From: Rhodocyclales bacterium
Lineage (GTDB): Bacteria; Pseudomonadota; Gammaproteobacteria; Burkholderiales; Rhodocyclaceae
Length of the DNA: 57,995 nucleotides
Assembly (NCBI GenBank): GCA_003105015.1
Contig: PQAF01000022.1
Span: 1-57,995 of the forward strand
Direction of reading: 5' to 3'
Shown here: in pieces, positions 1 to 7,579 of the stretch
Layout of the letters: each line of letters begins with the position of its first letter
Position numbering within the stretch: position 1 is the stretch's first letter
Position numbers and translations under genes: made by a program
Notes under the pieces: model-generated
Told to the model about the DNA's origin: nothing
The model's database searches: none
Seen by the model: the letters and a program-made list of their open reading frames with translations, nothing else

Positions 1-276
1 GGCGCAGGACTTGTAGTCGAAGCCGATGTCGGAATTGTCGTAGCCGATGCGCTTGATGGCGTCCTGGGCGATCTCGCGGTAGTTGATGTGCGCCTTGGTG
101 GTGATCTCGCCGGAGATGACGACGAGGCCGGTGGACACCAGCGTCTCGCAGGCGACGCGGGAATGCTTGTCGACGGCCAGGATGGCGTCGAGGACGGAAT
201 CGGAAATCTGGTCGGCGACCTTGTCGGGATGGCCTTCGCCGACCGACTCTGAAGTGAAAAGAAATTCTCTGGACAT
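1..276 (-). CDS. metK: S-adenosylmethionine synthase, N-terminal part (runs off window start)
   Basis: Makes S-adenosylmethionine from ATP and methionine in the cytoplasm. Only the first 92 codons are inside the window. The reading begins [20 protein letters not shown], the MetK start with the ATP-binding SVGEGHPDK motif, and continues with the family segments [10 protein letters not shown] and GEITTKA. The ATG is the complement of 274-276, with AGGAG (complement of 285-289) 8 nt upstream. A good sigma70 promoter lies far upstream, leaving a 142-nt structured leader (see the separate entries). It is divergent from the acyltransferase genes. The remaining three quarters of the protein is not visible. 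Confidence 0.97.
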   Translation of the reverse strand, partial: MSREFLFTSESVGEGHPDKVADQISDSVLDAILAVDKHSRVACETLVSTGLVVISGEITTKAHINYREIAQDAIKRIGYDNSDIGFDYKSCA

Positions 277-280
277 GTGT

Positions 281-341
281 CCTGCTCCTGATGTGTTATT
301 CCCGGTGCTCCGACGTTACCGGCCCCGGGAAGACGAGCAGG
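281..341 (-). promoter_or_regulatory. metK leader hairpin that sequesters the ribosome binding site
   Basis: In the metK transcript, CCTGCTC (complement of 335-341) can pair over 7 bp without mismatch with GAGCAGG (complement of 281-287). The second strand covers part of the AGGAG Shine-Dalgarno and ends 4 nt before the ATG. Nested inside is a 5-bp CCCGG/CCGGG stem (complements of 325-329 and 301-305), which itself encloses a possible CCG/CGG stem. This two-tier architecture next to a long leader suggests translational control of metK. It does not match the SAH or SAM riboswitch consensus sequences I can recall. Function is inferred. Confidence 0.5.
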
Positions 342-424
342 TGACGCTTTAGCAGTATTTAGGTGGCCGCCCTGCAAGTTGTCCTGGGGAACTCGTGAAG
401 TCCCGTTAACTCGGCGGAAACGCA

Positions 425-453
425 ATTATAATTTTCGACCCTTGCCGGGTCAA
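425..453 (-). promoter_or_regulatory. Putative sigma70 promoter of metK
   Basis: Read on the minus strand, TTGACC (complement of 448-453) is separated by exactly 17 bp from a perfect TATAAT (complement of 425-430). Transcription would start near 418, giving a leader of about 142 nt before the metK ATG. Spacing and hexamers are seen directly. Activity is inferred. Confidence 0.7.
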
Positions 454-472
454 ACCAAGGTATTTTTGTCGA

Positions 473-1327
473 ATGTCATTGCTTTTCCGCCTGCTGGGCC
501 GCCTTCCCCTCCGCCTGCTGCATGCCCTCGGCGCCCTGTTCGGCTGGGCCGCCTGGCTCGCCTCGCCCACCTACCGGCGCCACACGCAGGAAAACCTGGC
601 GCTGGCCTATGGCCCTGCCGAGGCCGCCGCCATCCTGCCGGCCGCGGTGGCCCACGCCGGCCGCGGCGTGCTGGAACTGCCGTACTTGTGGACGCGGCCG
701 AAAGCCGAGGTGCTCGGGCTGGTGAGGGAGGCCACCGGCTGGGAACTGGTCGAGGCCGCCCTGCAACGCGGCGACGGCCTCCTCTTCTTCACGCCCCATC
801 TGGGCTGCTTCGAAATCACTGCCCAGTACATTGCCGTGCGCACGCCGATCACGGTGCTCTACCGCCGGCCGAAGCAGGCCTGGCTGCAGCCGTTCATCGA
901 AAGCGGACGCGGCGGCAGTGCCCATCTCCACCTGGCGCCGGCGGACCTGTCCGGCGTGCGCCTGCTGCTGAAGGCACTCAAGCGCCGCGAGGCGGTGGGC
1001 ATGCTGCCCGACCAGGTGCCGGGCATGGGCGAGGGCCAGTGGGCGGACTTCTTCGGCCGGCCGGCCTACACCATGACCCTGGGGGCGCGGCTGAGCGAGA
1101 CGGGCCGGACGACGGTGCTGCTGGTCTACGCCGAGCGCCTGCCGGGCGGTCGCGGCTACAACCTGCGCTTTTCCGCGCCGACGCAGCCGATCGCCGGCAC
1201 GCAGGCGGAGCGCGTGGCGGCGATCAACCGGGCGCTGGAAGACCTCATCCGCAGCTGCCCACAGCAATACCTCTGGGGCTACAACCGCTACAAGGCGCCG
1301 CGCGGCGCGGAGCCGCCGCCATGTTGA
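473..1327 (+). CDS. LpxL/HtrB-family lysophospholipid or lipid A acyltransferase (HX4E type)
   Basis: 284-residue membrane-associated acyltransferase of the LpxL/LpxM/HtrB family, which transfers acyl chains onto lipid A precursors or related lipids at the inner membrane. It has a hydrophobic N-terminus (residues 1-30) and then the catalytic motif HLGCFE at 109-114, an HX4E rather than the HX4D of enteric LpxL. Further family features are the LYRRPK segment, LPDQVPG and the C-terminal QYLWGYNRYK. Start ATG 473 follows a weak AAGG. It overlaps the next gene, a paralogue, by 7 nt, so the two are probably co-translated. Exact acceptor and acyl chain cannot be told from sequence; an ornithine-lipid acyltransferase role is a less likely alternative. 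Confidence 0.85.
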   Translation: MSLLFRLLGRLPLRLLHALGALFGWAAWLASPTYRRHTQENLALAYGPAEAAAILPAAVAHAGRGVLELPYLWTRPKAEVLGLVREATGWELVEAALQRGDGLLFFTPHLGCFEITAQYIAVRTPITVLYRRPKQAWLQPFIESGRGGSAHLHLAPADLSGVRLLLKALKRREAVGMLPDQVPGMGEGQWADFFGRPAYTMTLGARLSETGRTTVLLVYAERLPGGRGYNLRFSAPTQPIAGTQAERVAAINRALEDLIRSCPQQYLWGYNRYKAPRGAEPPPC

Positions 1328-2190
1328 CCAGGCTCGGGCTGGCCCTCATCTGGCTGCTGCATTTCCTGCCGCTGAAGCGGCTGGCGCCGGTGGGCGAGCT
1401 GTTCGGCGGCCTCCTCTACGCCTTCGGCCGCGAGCGCCGCCACATCGCGCTGACCAACCTGCGCCTGTGCTATCCGCAGATGGCAGAGACCGAGCGCGAG
1501 CGGCTGGCGCGGGCGCATTTCCGCGCCTTCGGCCGCAGTTTCCTCGAACGCGGCCTGCTCTGGTGGTCGCCGCCCGAGGATATCCGCCGCCTGGTGCGTG
1601 TCGAGGGGATTGAGCGCGTGCGCGTCCTGGCCGGCAAGCCGGTGATCCTCTTCGTGCCGCACTTCGTCGGGCTCGACATGGGCTGGACGCGGCTCACCCT
1701 CGAGCTCGACATGGTGAGCATCTACGCCCAGCAGAAGAACTTCTATTTCAATGCCGCGCTCTACAAGGGCCGCCTGCGCTTCGGGCACTCGAAACTGCTC
1801 TCGCGCCAGGAGGGGGTGCGCCAGGCCATCCGCGGCATGAAAGCCGGCCGGCCCTTCTACTATCTGCCGGACATGGACTACGGCCAGCGCGACACCATTT
1901 TCGTGCCCTTCTTCAATGTCCCGGCGGCGACCATCACCGGCCTGTCGCGACTGGCGCGCATGACCGGTGCAAGGGTCGTGCCCTGCATCACGCGCATGCT
2001 GCCGGGCGGCGACGGCTACGTCGTCGAGCTGGGCGAGCCGTGGCCGGACTATCCGGGCGAGAGCATCGAGGCCGACACGCTGCGCATGAACGCCTGGATC
2101 GAGCAGCGCATCGCCGAGATGCCCGAGCAGTACTACTGGGTGCACAAGCGCTTCAAGACGCGGCCGAAGGGCGAGAAGAAGCCGTATTGA
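1321..2190 (+). CDS. lpxL: Lipid A biosynthesis acyltransferase (HX4D type)
   Basis: 289-residue second member of the LpxL/HtrB family. Hydrophobic residues 1-35 are followed by the catalytic HFVGLD (114-119, HX4D). Family blocks YLPDMDYG and the terminal EQYYWVHKRFKTRP are conserved; the last is the classic EQYxWxHxRFKTRP tail of lauroyl/myristoyl transferases. The ATG at 1321 lies inside the end of the upstream paralogue (stop 1325-1327), so the pair forms a translationally coupled operon and may add the two secondary acyl chains of lipid A. The assignment as LpxL rather than LpxM is uncertain. Confidence 0.88.
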   Translation: MLTRLGLALIWLLHFLPLKRLAPVGELFGGLLYAFGRERRHIALTNLRLCYPQMAETERERLARAHFRAFGRSFLERGLLWWSPPEDIRRLVRVEGIERVRVLAGKPVILFVPHFVGLDMGWTRLTLELDMVSIYAQQKNFYFNAALYKGRLRFGHSKLLSRQEGVRQAIRGMKAGRPFYYLPDMDYGQRDTIFVPFFNVPAATITGLSRLARMTGARVVPCITRMLPGGDGYVVELGEPWPDYPGESIEADTLRMNAWIEQRIAEMPEQYYWVHKRFKTRPKGEKKPY

Positions 2191-2216
2191 GCATCGCCTC
2201 ATAGTAAGATTGCGGA

Positions 2217-2648
2217 ATGTTTCGCAATCCCGATCCGGAGGCAATCTGCGCCCTGCTGCGCGAGGTGAAGACCATCGCCGTCGTCGGCCTGTCGCCGAAT
2301 CCCGCCCGTCCCGCCTTCCGCATCGCCCGCGCCCTGCAGGGCTTCGGCTACCGCGTCATTCCGGTGCGGCCGAAGGTGGAGTCGGTGCTGGGCGAGAAGG
2401 CCTATGCCTCGCTCGCCGAGGTGCCGGAGAAGATCGACCTGGTGGACGTCTTCCGCGCGCCCGAGCATGTCGGGCCGATCGTCGACGAGTGCCTGCGCCT
2501 GGGCCTGAAGCGCCTCTGGCTGCAGGACGGCGTGGTCAATGAGGCCGCCGCCGGCAAGGCCGTTGCCGGCGGCATGACGGTGGTGATGGACCGCTGCATC
2601 TGGCGCGACTACGTCAATCTGTGCACGGAGACAGCCGGTGCGGATTAA
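2217..2648 (+). CDS. CoA-binding domain protein (YccU-like)
   Basis: 143-residue single-domain protein with a Rossmann-type CoA-binding fold. After a short N-terminal helix comes [15 protein letters not shown] (about residues 20-34), typical of the family. It is followed by [10 protein letters not shown], the [12 protein letters not shown] segment and a WLQDGVVN motif. Length and motifs match the stand-alone CoA-binding proteins related to the N-terminal part of succinyl-CoA synthetase alpha. The substrate is unknown. It overlaps dapF by 11 nt, so it is probably co-transcribed with it. Confidence 0.85.
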   Translation: MFRNPDPEAICALLREVKTIAVVGLSPNPARPAFRIARALQGFGYRVIPVRPKVESVLGEKAYASLAEVPEKIDLVDVFRAPEHVGPIVDECLRLGLKRLWLQDGVVNEAAAGKAVAGGMTVVMDRCIWRDYVNLCTETAGAD

Positions 2649-3468
2649 GTTCACCAAGATGCACGGCCTCGGCAACGACTTCGTCGTGCTCGACGCCGTC
2701 AATCAGGCCATCGACCTGACGCCCGGGCAGGCGCGCTTCCTTGCCGACCGCCATTTCGGCGTCGGCTGCGACCAGATCCTCGTCGTCGAGAAATCCTCGC
2801 GGCCCGATGCCGACTTCCGCTACCGCATCTTCAATGCCGACGGCGGCGAGGTCGAGCAGTGCGGCAACGGCGCGCGCTGCTTCGTGCGCTTCGTGCACGA
2901 GAAGGGCCTGACGGAGAAGCGCGCCATCCGCGTCGAGACGAAAGGCGGCCTCATCGAGCCGCGCCTCGAGGACGACGGTCTCGTCACGGTGGACATGGGC
3001 GTGCCGCGGTTCGAGCCGACGCGCGTGCCCTTCATCGGCGAAAGCGATGCGCTGGTGCAGCCGCTGCAGCTCGACGGCGCCAGCGTCGACATCACCGCCC
3101 TCTCGATGGGCAATCCGCACGCGGTGCAGGTGGTGGCGAACGTCGATACCGCCCCGGTCGCCGGGCAGGGCCCGCAGATCGAGAACCATCCGCGCTTTCC
3201 GCAGCGGGTGAACGCCGGCTTCATGCAGGTGGTCGACCGCCATGCCATCCGTCTGCGCGTCTACGAGCGCGGCGCCGGCGAGACCTTGGCGTGCGGTACG
3301 GGCGCCTGCGCCGCCGTCGTCGCCGGCATCGCCCGTGGCCTGCTCGACTCGCCGGTGAAGGTGGCGACGCGCGGCGGCGAGCTCGCCATTGCCTGGGACG
3401 GACCGGGCCGGCCGGTGCGGATGACCGGTCCGGCGGTGACGGTGTTCGACAGCGAAATCGATATCTGA
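2638..3468 (+). CDS. dapF: Diaminopimelate epimerase
   Basis: Interconverts LL- and meso-diaminopimelate, the step before lysine and a source of the peptidoglycan cross-linking residue. 276 residues, as expected. A GTG start at 2638 is chosen because it gives the canonical [15 protein letters not shown] beginning. The two catalytic cysteines are present: C75 in QCGNGARC and C219 in [14 protein letters not shown] and the tandem-fold pattern are also seen. The gene overlaps the CoA-binding protein and is followed 11 nt later by the DUF484 gene; dapF-DUF484-xerC is a conserved proteobacterial arrangement. The next lysine enzyme, LysA, is encoded 24 kb away. Confidence 0.97.
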   Translation: MRIKFTKMHGLGNDFVVLDAVNQAIDLTPGQARFLADRHFGVGCDQILVVEKSSRPDADFRYRIFNADGGEVEQCGNGARCFVRFVHEKGLTEKRAIRVETKGGLIEPRLEDDGLVTVDMGVPRFEPTRVPFIGESDALVQPLQLDGASVDITALSMGNPHAVQVVANVDTAPVAGQGPQIENHPRFPQRVNAGFMQVVDRHAIRLRVYERGAGETLACGTGACAAVVAGIARGLLDSPVKVATRGGELAIAWDGPGRPVRMTGPAVTVFDSEIDI

Positions 3469-3479
3469 AAGGGAGAATA

Positions 3480-4130
3480 ATGAAGGCCGACGAAATCGCC
3501 CGCTACCTGCAGGACCATCCGAAGTTCTTCGAGGAGTACGCCGACCTGCTGGCGCAGCTGTACATCCCGCATCCGCACGGCGGCCGCGCCATCTCCATCA
3601 CCGAACGGCAGATACTGACGCTGCGCGAGAAAGCCAAGCTGCTCGAGGGCAAGCTGGGCGAGCTGATCCGTTTCGGCGAGGAAAACGACGCCATCGGAGA
3701 GAAGGTGCACCGGCTGGCGACGGCACTCGCCGGCGCCCGCGACTTCGCCGCGGTGCGGCAGGCGCTGCTCACCAACTTGGGTGAGGACTTCGCCGTGCCG
3801 CACGTCGCCTTCCGCCTGTGGAATGTGCCGGCGCAGGCCGGGGCGGCGGAGTTCGCCGAGGTGAATGAACAGACGCGCATCTTCGCGGCCGGCCTGGCGC
3901 ATCCCTTCTGCGGCGCCAATGCCGGCTTCGAGGCCGCCGCCTGGTTCGGCGAAGCCGGCGGACAGGTGCGCTCGGTGGCGCTGGTCGCCCTGCGGCGCGA
4001 TGCCGAGACGGTCGGCCTGCTGGCGCTCGGCTCCGAGGACGTACAGCGCTTCTATCCCGAGATGGGCACGCTCTACCTCGGCCACATCGGCGACCTGGCG
4101 GGCGCGGCGCTGCTGAGAACCCTGGAGTAG
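3480..4130 (+). CDS. DUF484 family protein (GAF-like)
   Basis: 216-residue cytoplasmic protein of the DUF484 family, of unknown biochemical role. It begins MKADEIARYLQDHPKFFEEYADLL, the family signature. A predicted coiled coil follows (LTLREKAKLLEGKLGELIRFGEEN, about residues 42-66), then a GAF-like alpha/beta region ending GLLALGSEDVQRFYPEMGTLYLGHIGDL. The ATG at 3480 follows a GGGAGA ribosome site. It sits between dapF and xerC, its usual place, 2 nt before xerC, which suggests a single operon. Some relatives are described as modulators near recombinases, but no function can be claimed here. Confidence 0.9.
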   Translation: MKADEIARYLQDHPKFFEEYADLLAQLYIPHPHGGRAISITERQILTLREKAKLLEGKLGELIRFGEENDAIGEKVHRLATALAGARDFAAVRQALLTNLGEDFAVPHVAFRLWNVPAQAGAAEFAEVNEQTRIFAAGLAHPFCGANAGFEAAAWFGEAGGQVRSVALVALRRDAETVGLLALGSEDVQRFYPEMGTLYLGHIGDLAGAALLRTLE

Positions 4131-4132
4131 CG

Positions 4133-5038
4133 ATGCCCGGGCTGGCAGGCGAGGCAGCGAAGGCCGCAGCGGCGACCTGGCTCGACGAGCTGGCCCACCA
4201 GCGCCGCGTCAGCCGGCTGACCCTCGAAGGCTACGGCCACGACCTCGCCGCGCTGCTGGACCTGGCCGGCGCCGCCCCCCTCGACAAGCTCAAGCACCAC
4301 GATATCCGCCGCTTCGTCGCGCAGCTGCATGCGCGCGGGCTGTCGGGCCGTTCGCTGGCGCGTGTGCTGTCGGCTTGGCGCGGCTTCTTCAACTGGCTGG
4401 CGAAGCACCGCGGCCTGGAACAGAACCCCTGCCTCGCCGTGCGCGCGCCGAAAGCGAAAAAAGCCCTGCCGTCCGTGCTCTCGCCGGACCAGGCGAATGC
4501 GCTGCTGGAAATGGAAGCCGACGGCCTGCTGGAACTGCGCGACAAGGCGATGTTCGAACTGTGCTACTCGTCGGGCCTGCGCCTGGCCGAGCTGGCGAGC
4601 CTCGACTGCAACACGGCGCAGGACCTGGCGGCGGGCGAAGTGACCGTCACCGGCAAGCGCGCCAAGACGCGCAGCGTGCCGGTCGGTGCCAAGGCGCGCG
4701 AGGCGCTGGCGGCGTGGCTGGCGCGCCGCGGTGAAGTGGCCGCCGCCGACTGCCCGGCGCTGTTCGTCAGCCGCAACGGCTCGCGCCTGTCGATGCGCAT
4801 GATCCAGCTGCGGCTCGAGCGCTGGGCGAAGAAGGCCGGCCTCGGCGCCCACGTCCATCCGCACATGCTGCGCCACTCCTTCGCCTCGCATGTGCTGCAG
4901 TCCTCCGGCGACCTGCGCGCCGTGCAGGAGATGCTCGGCCACTCCAGTATCGGCACGACGCAGGTGTATACCCATTTGGACTTCATGCACCTGGCCAAGG
5001 TGTACGACGCGGCGCATCCGCGGGCGAAGAAGAAATGA
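4133..5038 (+). CDS. xerC: Tyrosine recombinase XerC
   Basis: 301-residue site-specific recombinase that with XerD resolves chromosome dimers at dif. The N-terminal SAM-like core-binding domain spans about residues 10-95 and the catalytic domain 112-295. All catalytic residues are visible: R150 (SSGLRLAEL), K175 (TGKRAKTR), H244 and R247 (HPHMLRHSF), H270 (MLGHSS) and Y279 (TQVYTHLD). It starts 2 nt after the DUF484 stop and is probably the last gene of the dapF operon, since a large inverted repeat follows. XerC rather than XerD is supported mainly by its dapF-DUF484 neighbourhood. Confidence 0.95.
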   Translation: MPGLAGEAAKAAAATWLDELAHQRRVSRLTLEGYGHDLAALLDLAGAAPLDKLKHHDIRRFVAQLHARGLSGRSLARVLSAWRGFFNWLAKHRGLEQNPCLAVRAPKAKKALPSVLSPDQANALLEMEADGLLELRDKAMFELCYSSGLRLAELASLDCNTAQDLAAGEVTVTGKRAKTRSVPVGAKAREALAAWLARRGEVAAADCPALFVSRNGSRLSMRMIQLRLERWAKKAGLGAHVHPHMLRHSFASHVLQSSGDLRAVQEMLGHSSIGTTQVYTHLDFMHLAKVYDAAHPRAKKK

Positions 5039-5056
5039 AGCGGGGAAAAGCGGTGC

Positions 5057-5132
5057 ACCACGGCGAGCACGGCGACACGGCGCGAAAGTCATGTGATTTT
5101 GTAATTCGCCGTGTCGCCGTGCCCGCCGTGGT
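5057..5132. repeat. Large inverted repeat (26-bp arms), REP/MITE-like
   Basis: Arms at 5057-5082 and 5107-5132 are reverse complements with a single mismatch (A5066 opposite C5123), around a 24-nt AT-rich loop. Each arm is built from internal repeats of CACGG-CG units. The element lies between xerC and the DUF364 gene, both on the plus strand. The arms resemble a family of CCACGG-AGACACGG hairpins that I recall being scattered through many proteobacterial genomes. It could also terminate the dapF-xerC operon, although no T tract follows. Confidence 0.75.
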
Positions 5133-5150
5133 TCAATTGAAGGGTTCAGA

Positions 5151-5984
5151 ATGAGCACGCCGCCCGTTCGCCGCTGGCTGGTCGACGCCGCGCAGCGCAT
5201 CGATGCGGCGCTGGGCCCGGCGCGCATCGAGCGCATCGTGCTGCCGCCGCTGGTCGACCAGCCGGGCAAGGAGGGCGAGTTCTGCGCCGTGCAGCTCGAC
5301 GACGGCAGCGTCGGCCTCGCCTTCACCCTGCTCGACGGCACGCTGGGGGCACTGCATGCGCGCGGTTCTGAGGCCGGCGGCGCGGCGATGGATCTGGTGC
5401 GCGGTTACGCGGCAGGCGAAGGCGCCGCGCGTGCGTTGGGGCTGGCGACGATCAACGCCCTGACGCGCCGCCTCTTCGACCGCTCGGGCTTCCTGCCCGA
5501 CGACTCCATCGATTCCTTCGGCTCGCTTCTGCTTGCGCCCGGCGACCGCCTCGGCATGGTCGGCCATTTCACGCCGCTGATCGGGCAGGCGCGGGCACTC
5601 GGCATTCCCGTCACCGTGCTGGAACTCAAGCCCGAGCTGGTGCGCGAGGAGCCGGGGCTGGTCGTCACGCTCGACGCGCAGCGCCTGGCCGGCTGCAACA
5701 AGATCGTGTCGACCAGCACGCTGCTGCTCAACGACACCTTCGAGCAGGTGGCCGCGCTCTGGAAGGACAAGACGGCGGTGGCCATCGTCGGTCCTTCGGC
5801 CGGCTGCCCGCCCGACCCGCTTTTCGCCGCCGGCGTCTCGGCGGTCGGCACCGCCTGGATCGCCGATGCCGACGCCTTCCTTGCCCGCGTCGCCGCCGGC
5901 GAGAAATGGGGCACGACGTCGCGGAAAGTCACATTGACACCGCAACAGTATCCCGGGTTCGACGCCCTGATTGCCAGAACATGA
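5151..5984 (+). CDS. DUF364/DUF4213-type Rossmann-like protein
   Basis: 277-residue cytoplasmic protein. The N-terminal part (about 1-100) resembles the DUF4213 enolase-N-like domain. The C-terminal part (about 120-260) resembles the DUF364 Rossmann-like domain, with GDRLGMVGHFTPLI, NKIVSTSTLLLNDTFEQV and the signature GPSAGCPPDPLFAAGV. Families of this kind have been suggested to bind heavy metals or cofactors, but no reaction is established. The stop overlaps the rlmI start (ATGA at 5981-5984), so the two are probably co-translated. It starts 19 nt after the large inverted repeat. Confidence 0.7.
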   Translation: MSTPPVRRWLVDAAQRIDAALGPARIERIVLPPLVDQPGKEGEFCAVQLDDGSVGLAFTLLDGTLGALHARGSEAGGAAMDLVRGYAAGEGAARALGLATINALTRRLFDRSGFLPDDSIDSFGSLLLAPGDRLGMVGHFTPLIGQARALGIPVTVLELKPELVREEPGLVVTLDAQRLAGCNKIVSTSTLLLNDTFEQVAALWKDKTAVAIVGPSAGCPPDPLFAAGVSAVGTAWIADADAFLARVAAGEKWGTTSRKVTLTPQQYPGFDALIART

Positions 5985-7171
5985 CTGAACTCATCCTCCA
6001 GTCCGGCAAGGAGCGCTCCGTGATGCGCCGCCACCCCTGGATCTTCGCGGGTTCGGTGGCCCACCTGAAGGGCCGCGCCCGCGTCGGCGACACGGTGGAC
6101 GTCCTCGCCGACGACGGCCGTCCGCTCGGGCGGGCGGCCTTCAGCCCGCACTCGCAGATCCGCGCCCGCATGTGGACCTTCGATAGCGAAGAGACCATCG
6201 ACCATGCTTTCTTCAAGCGGCGCATCGCCGCCGCAGTCGCCGCGCGCGCGGCGCTGCCGGAACTGCGCGATCAGCAGGGCCTGCGCCTGATCCACGGCGA
6301 GTCGGACGGCCTGCCCGGCGTCATCGCCGACCGCTACGGCGACACGGTGGTGCTGCAGCTGAACAGCGCCGGCGCGGAGAAATGGCGCGATGCCCTGGCG
6401 ACGGCGCTGGTGCAGGCGAGCGGCTGCGTGCGCGTCTTCGAGCGCTCGGATTCGGACGTGCGCGGGCTGGAGGGGCTGGAGGCGAGAACAGGCACCCTGC
6501 ATGGCGGCGAGCCCGAGGGTCCGGTGGTCATCGAGGAGCACGGCGTCCGTCTCGAAGTCGACATCCGCGGCGGCCACAAGACCGGCTTCTACCTCGATCA
6601 GCGTGAGAACCGCTGGCTTGCGCGCACGCTTGCCGCCGGGCGCAGCGTGCTCAACTGCTTCTGCTACACCGGCGGCTTCAGCCTGCAGGCGCTGGCCGGC
6701 GGCGCGGCGAGCGTGCTCTCCATCGACAGCTCAGGCCCGGCGCTGGAGGGGGCGCGGCGCAATCTGGCGCTCAACCCGCAGTTGTCCGCGCGGCGCGCCG
6801 AGTGGCGCGACGCCGACGTCTTCGAGGAGCTGCGCGCGCTGAAGAAGGCCGGCGCGCGCTTCGACCTGATCATCCTCGACCCGCCCAAGTTCGCGCCGTC
6901 GGCGGCCCACGCCGATCGTGCCGCGCGTGCCTACAAGGACATCAACCTGCTCGGCTTCCGCCTGCTCAACCCGGGCGGGCTGCTGATGAGCTATTCCTGC
7001 TCGGGCGGCATCGGCATCGAGCTGTTCCAGAAGATCGTCGCCGGCGCGGCAATCGATGCCGGGGCGGATGCGCGCATCCTGCGGCGCCTTTCGGCGGCGC
7101 CCGACCACCCCGTTTCGCTGGCCTTCCCGGAAGGCGAATACCTGAAGGGCCTGCTCTGCCAGGCCGTATAA
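5981..7171 (+). CDS. rlmI: 23S rRNA (cytosine-C5) methyltransferase RlmI-like
   Basis: 396-residue SAM-dependent RNA methyltransferase, by similarity the enzyme for m5C1962 of 23S rRNA. An N-terminal PUA domain (about 1-75, beginning with KERSVMRRHPWIFAGSV) is followed by a linker domain and a Rossmann methyltransferase domain. That domain carries VLNCFCYTGGFS (SAM binding, 223-234), DPPKF (300-304) and a candidate catalytic Cys at SYSCSGG (C340). The ATG at 5981 overlaps the upstream stop codon. TATAAT at 7167-7172 overlaps its stop codon and could serve the next gene. Confidence 0.9.
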   Translation: MTELILQSGKERSVMRRHPWIFAGSVAHLKGRARVGDTVDVLADDGRPLGRAAFSPHSQIRARMWTFDSEETIDHAFFKRRIAAAVAARAALPELRDQQGLRLIHGESDGLPGVIADRYGDTVVLQLNSAGAEKWRDALATALVQASGCVRVFERSDSDVRGLEGLEARTGTLHGGEPEGPVVIEEHGVRLEVDIRGGHKTGFYLDQRENRWLARTLAAGRSVLNCFCYTGGFSLQALAGGAASVLSIDSSGPALEGARRNLALNPQLSARRAEWRDADVFEELRALKKAGARFDLIILDPPKFAPSAAHADRAARAYKDINLLGFRLLNPGGLLMSYSCSGGIGIELFQKIVAGAAIDAGADARILRRLSAAPDHPVSLAFPEGEYLKGLLCQAV

Positions 7172-7181
7172 TGCCGGTCCG

Positions 7182-7514
7182 ATGAATTTCCACCGCAAGC
7201 TGATCGCCGTCCTTGCCGTGCTGTGCCTGTTCGGGGCACAGCAGGCGGCATTCGCCCATTGGGCAGCCCACCTCGGCGCGCCGGTGGCGGTCGAAATGGA
7301 GGCGCCCGACGGCGAGCATGCCGCCGCAGCCGTCCTCGGCCAGTCCTGCACCGGTTGCGCCGCCTTCGCCGGCCTCGATGCGGCGCTGCCGGGCAGCACG
7401 CTGTCCGCAGCAGATCCCTTCGCCTTCGTCGAATCCGCCCTGCCGGCGCCGCAGGAAAAGTCAGTCTCCGCAATACGGCGCTACGATTCCCGCGCCCCGC
7501 CCTTCGTTCTCTGA
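7182..7514 (+). CDS. Small exported DUF2946-like protein with CxxC
   Basis: 110-residue protein with a clear Sec signal peptide (MNFHRKLIAVLAVLCLFGAQ, cleavage near AFA-HW), a C-TGC pair (SCTGCAAF, about residue 65) and the terminal RAPP motif. Short exported proteins with this CxxC and RxPP tail are often called DUF2946 and occur beside metal receptors and transporters. Its function is not known. It opens a plus-strand group with an outer-membrane protein and a zinc-type ABC transporter, so a metal-related role is inferred. TATAAT at 7167-7172 would give an almost leaderless message. Its C-terminal coding region contains a copy of the dispersed 27-bp motif (7455-7481). Confidence 0.55.
   Translation: MNFHRKLIAVLAVLCLFGAQQAAFAHWAAHLGAPVAVEMEAPDGEHAAAAVLGQSCTGCAAFAGLDAALPGSTLSAADPFAFVESALPAPQEKSVSAIRRYDSRAPPFVL
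7455..7481 (-). repeat. Dispersed CGCCGT-N10-CTGACTTT motif, copy A
   Basis: 27-bp copy read on the minus strand. It lies inside the 3' part of the small CxxC protein gene and encodes EKSVSAIRRY in the sense frame. It shares all but a few positions with copies B (7754-7779) and C (26373-26398). Confidence 0.65.
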
Positions 7515-7532
7515 AGCCTGTTGTCGATCGTG

Positions 7533-7553
7533 CCGTCGCGCCGAGCGCGACGG
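7533..7553 (+). terminator. Hairpin between the DUF2946-like and outer-membrane protein genes
   Basis: A perfect 8-bp stem CCGTCGCG/CGCGACGG with loop CCGAG, followed by TCGTTTCATTTG. The downstream T run is poor, so it may be a weak terminator, a processing site or a message-stabilising stem in the intergenic gap. Confidence 0.35.
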
Positions 7554-7579
7554 TCGTTTCATTTGCTTTGGAGAACACC

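Noticed and set aside
277..418. Known SAM or SAH riboswitch upstream of metK
   Set aside because: The conserved cores I remember for these classes are not seen; only a ribosome-site-sequestering structure can be supported.
5928..5955. Possible ninth dispersed-motif copy near the end of the DUF364 gene
   Set aside because: It keeps TTGCGG and TGACTTTCCGC but has a 4-nt longer middle and lost the first block; too diverged to list as a copy.
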